This document shows, in pieces, positions 6,097-9,462 of a stretch of 9,462 bases of DNA; position 1 is the stretch's first letter; every line of letters begins with the position of its first letter. A program made the position numbers and the translations under genes. The notes below the pieces were generated by a model that was not told the DNA's origin, made no database searches, and worked only from the letters and a program-made list of their open reading frames with translations. The DNA comes from CAYSLA01 sp964431685. GTDB taxonomy: Bacteria > Armatimonadota > UBA5829. The stretch lies in contig CAYSLA010000134.1 in NCBI GenBank assembly GCA_964431685.1, positions 1 through 9,462 of the forward strand, in the 5' to 3' direction.

Positions 6097-6935
6097 CTCA
6101 CGAAATCCAGACTGATGTCCATCGCCTTGGGAGAGTGTGTCAGGGCGCCAACTGAGATCATATCGACGCCCGTCTCGGCAATGCCAGTTACTGTCTGCTC
6201 GTTCACTCCGCCGGATGCCTCCAGAAGTATTCGACCACCGGCTGTCTTCACTGCTTCGCGCATCTGATCAAGGCTCATATTGTCGAGCAGAGCGACATCG
6301 GCTCCCGCGCGGATAGCCTCGTCAAGCCCTGCCAGGTCAGTTACTTCTACCTCAACCTTGAGTGTATGCGACGCCTCCGTCCTTGCAGCCTTGACTGCCG
6401 CTTCAATGCTCCCGCACGCGACAATGTGATTGTCCTTTATAAGTATCCCGTCCGAAAGGCCGAATCTGTGATTGAAGCCGCCGCCCATCCTCACTGAGTA
6501 TTTCTCCAGTCGCCGCAACCCCGGAGTGGTCTTTCGTGTGTCAAGTATTCTCGCGTTTGTATGGGAGACCAGTTGAACGTAACGGGCAGTGGTCGTGGCG
6601 ATTCCTGACATCCGCTGGATCAGATTCAGTGCTGTCCTTTCCGCTGTCAGAATTGCCCTGGCACTGCCGCATATCCGCGCAATCACAGTGCCCGGAGAGA
6701 CCGTCTCACCGTCGGAAGAAATGGCTTCAAAGACCGCACTCGGATCGAGACACGCGAAGACTGCATCTGCGACGTCAAGGCCGGCAATTACGCCGGCGGA
6801 CTTTGCCAGCATCTCGGATCGCGCGTCCGCCCCGGCCGGAATAGTGAGGAGTGTAGTCACATCTCCGCTGCCGATGTCTTCGCTAAGGGCGCTGGTTACT
6901 ATCTGCTCAATATAGATTGGATCGAGTCCGATCAT
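6093..6935 (-). CDS. nadC: Nicotinate-nucleotide pyrophosphorylase (quinolinate phosphoribosyltransferase)
   Basis: Converts quinolinate and PRPP to nicotinate mononucleotide, CO2 and pyrophosphate, the step after NadA in de novo NAD synthesis. The 280 residues are of normal family length. Motifs in order: EDIGSGDVTT (19-28); ERTALNLIQRMSGIAT (99-114); the substrate-binding DTRKTTPGLR (132-141); EKYSVRMGGGFNHRFGLSDG (144-163), followed by ILIKDNH (164-170); EVEV (195-198); LLDNM (216-220); LEASGGV (238-244); and ISVGALTHS (260-268). Together these mark the mixed alpha/beta N-terminal domain and the open barrel with its quinolinate-binding arginine and lysine residues. The ATG at 6935-6933 overlaps the nadA stop as ATGA, and its own TGA overlaps birA, so all three are translationally coupled. 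I see nothing missing or altered. Confidence 0.96.
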   Translation of the reverse strand: MIGLDPIYIEQIVTSALSEDIGSGDVTTLLTIPAGADARSEMLAKSAGVIAGLDVADAVFACLDPSAVFEAISSDGETVSPGTVIARICGSARAILTAERTALNLIQRMSGIATTTARYVQLVSHTNARILDTRKTTPGLRRLEKYSVRMGGGFNHRFGLSDGILIKDNHIVACGSIEAAVKAARTEASHTLKVEVEVTDLAGLDEAIRAGADVALLDNMSLDQMREAVKTAGGRILLEASGGVNEQTVTGIAETGVDMISVGALTHSPKAMDISLDFVS

Positions 6936-7831
6936 ATCGCTATCATTCCCTCTATGGCTTTGCGTGCGCTGTTCATCACATCCTCCGGAAGCTCGATCTC
7001 ATGCTGGTTATCCTGCAGACTCCACAGCACCTTCTCCAGCGTAATCTTCTTCATGTTCGGACAGATGTTTAGCGGACTGGGGTTGTGGAAGACCTTTTCC
7101 GGGCTGGCTTTGGAAAGTCCGTGGAGAAGCCCCCGTTCGGTGCACACAATAAACTCTTTCACTGAACTGCCCGCAACGTATCGCAGCACACCCGATGTGC
7201 TCTCTACCGCGTCCGCCAGCTTCACCACGTCGGGCGTGCACTCAGGGTGAGCGATGACCAGCGCCTCCGGATGCGCCCTCTTCGCTGCGACCACATCCTG
7301 CGCCAGTATCCTGTGATGGGTGGGGCAGAACCCGGAATACGTGATCACCTTCTTTGATGTGTGCGCGCCCACGTATGAACCCAGAGACTTGTCAGGGACG
7401 AACAGCACCGCGCCCGCGTCAAGAGACTCAACGACTCTAACTGCATTTGCTGAGGTGCAGCAGATGTCGCTGAGCGCCTTTACCTCGGCGGACGTGTTCA
7501 CATAAGCCACTACCGGCAGCCCAGGGTGAGCAGCCTTGAAGCGTCGAAGGTCATCCGCGGTAATCATATCTGCCATTGGGCATCCGGCGTGCTTGTCCGG
7601 CAGCAACACGGTGCGGGTAGGAGAGAGAATCTTGGCGGTTTCCGCCATAAAGTGAACGCCGCAGAAAACTATGACGTCAGCTTTCGTCTCCGCGGCTTTC
7701 CGCGAAAGCTCCAGCGAGTCGCCAGTGACATCTGCAATGTCCTGCACTTCGGGAAGCTGATAGTTGTGCGCCAGTATGACCGCGCTGCGTTCCGATTTGA
7801 GACTGATTATGCTATCAATAATGTCGTCCAT
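6932..7831 (-). CDS. nadA: Quinolinate synthase
   Basis: Condenses iminoaspartate with dihydroxyacetone phosphate to quinolinate, using a [4Fe-4S] cluster. The 299 residues correspond to the short form of the family rather than the longer E. coli type (about 347). LAHNYQLPEVQDIAD (20-34) and GDSLELSR (37-44) start the first domain. The three cluster cysteines are C84 (AGCPMAD), C169 (GFCPTHH) and C257 (ICPNMKK), one in each of the three repeated domains. CGVHFMAETAKIL (57-69), AYVNTSAEVKAL (109-120) and AHPEC (194-198) are further active-site segments. It is the first gene of the minus-strand unit, with nadC overlapping its end. The start is ATG 7831-7829, and no ribosome site precedes it. 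A promoter at 7871-7843 would give a leader of only about five bases. Oxygen sensitivity is expected from the cluster. Confidence 0.96.
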   Translation of the reverse strand: MDDIIDSIISLKSERSAVILAHNYQLPEVQDIADVTGDSLELSRKAAETKADVIVFCGVHFMAETAKILSPTRTVLLPDKHAGCPMADMITADDLRRFKAAHPGLPVVAYVNTSAEVKALSDICCTSANAVRVVESLDAGAVLFVPDKSLGSYVGAHTSKKVITYSGFCPTHHRILAQDVVAAKRAHPEALVIAHPECTPDVVKLADAVESTSGVLRYVAGSSVKEFIVCTERGLLHGLSKASPEKVFHNPSPLNICPNMKKITLEKVLWSLQDNQHEIELPEDVMNSARKAIEGMIAI

Positions 7832-7842
7832 GATTAGTGTAT

Positions 7843-7871
7843 ATTATATTGATTGGGCGGTCGAAAGTCGA
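7843..7871 (-). promoter_or_regulatory. Promoter of nadA-nadC-birA, nearly leaderless
   Basis: On the minus strand a perfect TATAAT (7848-7843) lies 17 bp from TCGACT (7871-7866), a four-of-six match to TTGACA. Transcription would start near 7836, about five bases before the nadA ATG. No Shine-Dalgarno sequence lies between, so nadA translation would be leaderless or nearly so. The -35 overlaps the left part of the dyad at 7865-7882. Confidence 0.7.
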
Positions 7872-7882
7872 GTACTCGGCTT
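7865..7882. promoter_or_regulatory. 18-bp imperfect palindrome between divergent promoters; candidate operator
   Basis: The segment is AAGTCGAGTACTCGGCTT, with eight of nine base pairs symmetric and a perfect 10-bp core CGAGTACTCG (7869-7878). Its left part covers the minus-strand -35 (7871-7866) and its right end enters the plus-strand -35 (7881-7886). A dimeric repressor bound here could block both promoters. No regulator gene is in the window, and I cannot match the dyad to a known NAD regulator motif (NadR, NiaR, NrtR) from memory. Confidence 0.45.
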
Positions 7883-7909
7883 GACAGAACGCGGTAACTA
7901 AAGTATAGT
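7881..7909 (+). promoter_or_regulatory. Sigma70-like promoter for the deacetylase-peptidase unit
   Basis: TTGACA (7881-7886) and TATAGT (7904-7909) are separated by 17 bp. The -35 is perfect and the -10 has five of six consensus bases. Initiation near 7916 would leave only about 8 bases before an in-frame GTG at 7924, and about 47 bases before the ATG at 7963, which favours the ATG as the true start. Confidence 0.75.
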
Positions 7910-7962
7910 CCTGTTGGTGTGGCGTGGCACGTTGCGCCGCGCGATGGAGAGTATTACCTGCG

Positions 7963-8835
7963 ATGACTGAGCGAGCGTTCTGTCTGTCAATTGACGATGT
8001 GGCATACGACGGCTATTCCACTGAGGAGCACCTGGCCCAATACATTGATTTCTGCAATGAGAATGGCGTGCGTACCACACTGATGACTGTGCCCTTGTTT
8101 GATGACAAGGATTTCAGAGAGCGCAGCGGGTATATCTCACTGCTCAAGAACGCAATATCTGATGGCCACGAAGTTGCGCAACACGGCCTAAGGCACGATC
8201 GTTTCGAAACGGGTGTCCCTCCTGAGTTCATAATGGCTCTTCCGCACGAGGGCCCAGCTCGTGAGCGTCTAGCGCGGGAACGCGATGTCATCGATCGGCA
8301 GAACTCCGTCGCCAGCATTGCTGAGCGACTGGCGTTGGGACGAACCATTCTGGAGGATGCCCTGGAATGCAGGGTGAACGGCCTCCGCGGGGGTTCCGGT
8401 TCATCGTGCCCCAACCTGTACCTCGCGCTTGAACGAGAGGGCTATCTGTGGGACAGCACTTGCATAGTTCAGGAATCTGGCTGGGACCTGATCATGGGAA
8501 AGATGGATGTCGCGCCGAAGCCCATTACTCGCGAGTCCTTTGATGGACTTCAGCACGGCGGCGCGTTGCGAGAACTGCCGCTTACTACGGACTACACCTG
8601 GTACCTGACCAGGGATAAATATCAGGCCAGTCTGGCACTGGCCAAGCACGATTTTGACTCTTGCCTGCAGGCCGACATTCCATTCGTGCCGATATGTCAC
8701 GTGTCGCCTATAAACGAGTGCGAGGACGGCTGTGGATTTGGGCTCTATCGCGAGCTTCTGGCCCACGCCAGAGCCGCCGCTGCCGAACAGGGCGTGGCAC
8801 TGCGTTTTGTGACGTTGTCAGAAGCCTGCAGATAG
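7963..8835 (+). CDS. Polysaccharide deacetylase-like protein (NodB homology fold)
   Basis: Predicted metal-dependent hydrolase of the carbohydrate esterase 4 / NodB-like group, 290 residues from the ATG at 7963. SIDD (9-12) is the first motif, with D11 and D12 as the base and metal aspartate. QHGLRH (73-78) gives the HxxxH metal pair H74 and H78. LRGGSGSS (141-148) occupies the third-motif position, where classical enzymes have RxPxG, so the proline is replaced here. ICHVSP (245-250) may carry the late-motif histidine H246. There is no signal peptide or membrane segment, which argues for a cytoplasmic role rather than trimming of cell-wall glycans. A GTG at 7924 would add 13 residues but lies almost on the predicted transcript start. 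GGAGAG (7946-7951) is upstream of the ATG at rather long spacing. It is followed after 25 bp by the M24 peptidase gene. Substrate is unknown. Confidence 0.75.
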   Translation: MTERAFCLSIDDVAYDGYSTEEHLAQYIDFCNENGVRTTLMTVPLFDDKDFRERSGYISLLKNAISDGHEVAQHGLRHDRFETGVPPEFIMALPHEGPARERLARERDVIDRQNSVASIAERLALGRTILEDALECRVNGLRGGSGSSCPNLYLALEREGYLWDSTCIVQESGWDLIMGKMDVAPKPITRESFDGLQHGGALRELPLTTDYTWYLTRDKYQASLALAKHDFDSCLQADIPFVPICHVSPINECEDGCGFGLYRELLAHARAAAAEQGVALRFVTLSEACR

Positions 8836-8860
8836 TCTGAGAAACAACTTGGGGGATTAT

Positions 8861-9462
8861 ATGTCGGAAATGGGTTCTACATCGCCAATGGGTCCGCGCA
8901 TACCGCAGACCGAATTTGATGGGCGCATCGCCTGTATGCAGGAAGAGATGACCAGCCTGGGCTTGGATGCGATGATGGTCTACGGTGACGAGTATCGCAA
9001 GGAGAATCTCAGGTACGTATCCAATTTTTGGCCCATATTTGAGCGAGGGGCGCTCTTCATTCCGCTCTCAGGCGAGCCAATCTATGCGGGAGCCCCGGAG
9101 GGCGAGCAGTACGCACGCGAGATGTGCCCGTGGCCGGACGTTCGGAATCTCAAGGAATTCCTCTGCGTCAGCGTGGTTGACGAGATCGACTATCCCCTCG
9201 CGACCATCTCTAGACTGGACGATGTGGTTTGGGAGACACTCGGCGCAGGCCGCAGACTCGGTGTGGTCGGCCTTAACGACATGCCCGGAATCATCCTTGA
9301 TCGCATAAAGACCAGCAAGGACGGGCTGGAACTGGTGGACGCGTCAGACATCATCAACAAGATGCGTCTTACCAAGTCACCCGCTGAGATATCGTGTCTA
9401 AGAGAGGCTGGCCGGATCGCGTGCGTTGGCTTTGAAGAGCTGATGAAAACCGCCGTTCCGGG
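8861..9462 (+). CDS. M24-family peptidase (Xaa-Pro dipeptidase-like), N-terminal part, runs off window
   Basis: An ATG at 8861, preceded by GGGGGA (8851-8856), opens a frame that stays open to the window end (200 full codons). Residues from about 16 to 160 look like the creatinase/prolidase N-terminal domain: FDGRIACMQEEM, LDAMMVYGDEYRKENLRYVS, then ERGALFIPLSGEPIYAG. The segment NKMRLTKSPAEISCLREAG (about 166-184) is the characteristic linker into the pita-bread M24 catalytic domain, whose metal ligands lie beyond the window. Members cleave Xaa-Pro dipeptides or related amide bonds, and creatinase relatives hydrolyse small amidines. Which one applies cannot be told here. No signal peptide is seen. 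The 25-bp gap after the deacetylase-like gene and lack of a promoter suggest one transcript. Confidence 0.85.
   Translation, partial: MSEMGSTSPMGPRIPQTEFDGRIACMQEEMTSLGLDAMMVYGDEYRKENLRYVSNFWPIFERGALFIPLSGEPIYAGAPEGEQYAREMCPWPDVRNLKEFLCVSVVDEIDYPLATISRLDDVVWETLGAGRRLGVVGLNDMPGIILDRIKTSKDGLELVDASDIINKMRLTKSPAEISCLREAGRIACVGFEELMKTAVP

Noticed and set aside
7924..7962. Upstream GTG start for the deacetylase-like gene
   Set aside because: It would lie about 8 bases after the predicted transcription start with no ribosome site, and the family motif SIDD begins right after the downstream ATG.
1..9462. tRNA, rRNA, transposase or phage genes
   Set aside because: No cloverleaf, conserved rRNA segment, DDE/DEDD transposase motif, integrase or structural phage gene was seen on either strand.

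Overview
This is a bacterial, moderately GC-rich chromosomal window. It carries housekeeping cofactor genes, a sugar-degradation edge and several non-coding repeat elements. I cannot fix the phylum. The archaeal-type phosphoglycerate mutase, the GH29 fucosidase, the FGGY deoxysugar kinase and the palindromic repeats would fit a little-studied saccharolytic lineage (Armatimonadota, Planctomycetota or a candidate phylum), but that is only an impression.

Layout. (1) Positions 1-1891, plus strand: the end of an unrecognised gene overlaps by 4 bp the start of a cytoplasmic GH29 alpha-L-fucosidase. (2) Positions 1892-2485 lie between two convergent genes and hold no convincing gene. They contain a hairpin-bearing element with a 42-codon reading frame, a minus-strand sigma70-like promoter, traces of coding sequence that look like gene remains, and a block of two strong hairpins with an exact 21-bp tandem duplication. 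(3) Positions 2486-7831, minus strand, read in the order nadA - nadC - birA - apgM - rhamnulokinase-like kinase. The first three are joined by 4-bp overlaps and make NAD precursors and a biotin-protein ligase. The last two are 2 bp apart and are cut off from the first three by a 147-bp gap made largely of repeats. (4) Positions 7832-7962 are a compact divergent promoter region with two good sigma70-like promoters and an imperfect palindrome touching both -35 boxes. (5) Positions 7963-9462, plus strand: a NodB-type polysaccharide-deacetylase-like protein followed by the start of an M24 (Xaa-Pro dipeptidase-like) peptidase that runs off the window.

How the genes fit together. NadA and NadC carry iminoaspartate to nicotinate mononucleotide; no L-aspartate oxidase (nadB) or aspartate dehydrogenase is present here. 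BirA charges biotin carrier proteins. ApgM is a lower-glycolysis enzyme, and the FGGY kinase phosphorylates a ketodeoxysugar such as L-rhamnulose or possibly L-fuculose. The fucosidase would release L-fucose, so both ends of the convergent junction handle 6-deoxyhexoses, although they are not one operon.

I found no clear new defence or mobile system. The least explained items are the repeat elements, the damaged-looking region at 2036-2334, and the dyad in the divergent promoter.
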